Of a stretch of DNA of 64,000 nt, positions 63,994-64,000 are shown piece after piece. Origin of the DNA: Gemmobacter lanyuensis. Its GTDB lineage: Bacteria; Pseudomonadota; Alphaproteobacteria; Rhodobacterales; Rhodobacteraceae. Below the pieces are notes generated by a model. The model saw nothing but the letters and a program-made list of their open reading frames with translations. It was not told the origin of the DNA and searched no databases. The first letter of the stretch is position 1; every line of letters begins with the position of its first letter. Both the position numbers and the translations under genes were made by a program. The stretch is taken from NCBI RefSeq assembly GCF_014652355.1, contig NZ_BMYQ01000006.1, positions 124,001-188,000 on the forward strand. Direction: 5' to 3'.

Positions 63994-64000
63994 GCCGAAA

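Overview
This 64 kb window is GC-rich chromosomal DNA of an alphaproteobacterium, most likely a member of the Rhodobacterales (Rhodobacter/Gemmobacter/Tabrizicola-like). The assignment rests on gene content and codon use, on neighbourhoods such as slt-dapA-smpB, and on an intergenic terminator element near 48.25-48.30 kb of a kind I remember as common in Rhodobacteraceae genomes. I see no rRNA, tRNA, CRISPR array, insertion sequence, prophage or integrase. Almost every base is accounted for by tightly packed genes, many with 1-4 bp start/stop overlaps. The window reads as core chromosome, not as a mobile island.

Layout. 0-5 kb (minus strand): a short transcript unit with a possible Shine-Dalgarno-sequestering hairpin and an 18-codon ORF, a queuosine-precursor transporter, then an operon for an MFS exporter, MepA endopeptidase and a phytase-like esterase, and a thioesterase. 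5-11 kb: YggT, RecQ, YaaA and, convergently, a large hybrid sensor kinase. 10.7-19.4 kb: a PAN-domain alpha-2-macroglobulin with PBP1C, and an MFS transporter. 19.4-23.1 kb: a metallophosphatase and the serine pathway genes serC-serA. 23.2-24.2 kb: a probable two-gene copper unit. 24.3-29.4 kb: a 2,4-dienoyl-CoA-reductase-like flavoenzyme, a HAD phosphatase, RsmD, a ferredoxin-reductase-type flavoprotein and a Prx5 peroxiredoxin. 29.4-32.9 kb: the unit ridA-GDPD-FemAB-like-GST-PhhB. 33-36.2 kb: a type I secretion ABC exporter and its HlyD adaptor, with no substrate gene nearby. 36.4-37.7 kb: mlaA-mlaC. 37.8-44.2 kb: a dipeptidase divergent from a five-gene dipeptide ABC importer. 44-50 kb: a TylF-like methyltransferase, a small membrane protein, lytic transglycosylase, dapA, a DMT exporter, a K+ channel and smpB. 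50-54.6 kb: mercaptopyruvate sulfurtransferase, an aromatic aminotransferase, amtB and glnK. 54.6-58.5 kb: PBP1A, LrgAB and a GNAT enzyme. 58.7-64 kb: SMC, a small conserved-looking protein, a MOSC protein and CbiB.

How the genes fit together. Cell-envelope construction and turnover is the strongest theme: MepA, Slt, PBP1C with its macroglobulin partner, PBP1A, LrgAB, MlaA/MlaC and DapA. Peptide import is paired with a peptidase in the dpp/dipeptidase block. Nitrogen and amino-acid metabolism is represented by glnK-amtB, serCA, dapA and the aminotransferase.

I did not find a clearly new multi-gene system. The observations most worth a second look are: the hairpin that would hide an unusually complete ribosome-binding site in front of an 18-codon ORF (242-340); an 18-bp perfect palindrome midway between serC and a divergent copper-type gene (23173-23190); a five-copy 14-bp tandem repeat spanning a stop codon (62457-62526); repeated TGCACA motifs upstream of glnK; and the type I exporter without a visible substrate.
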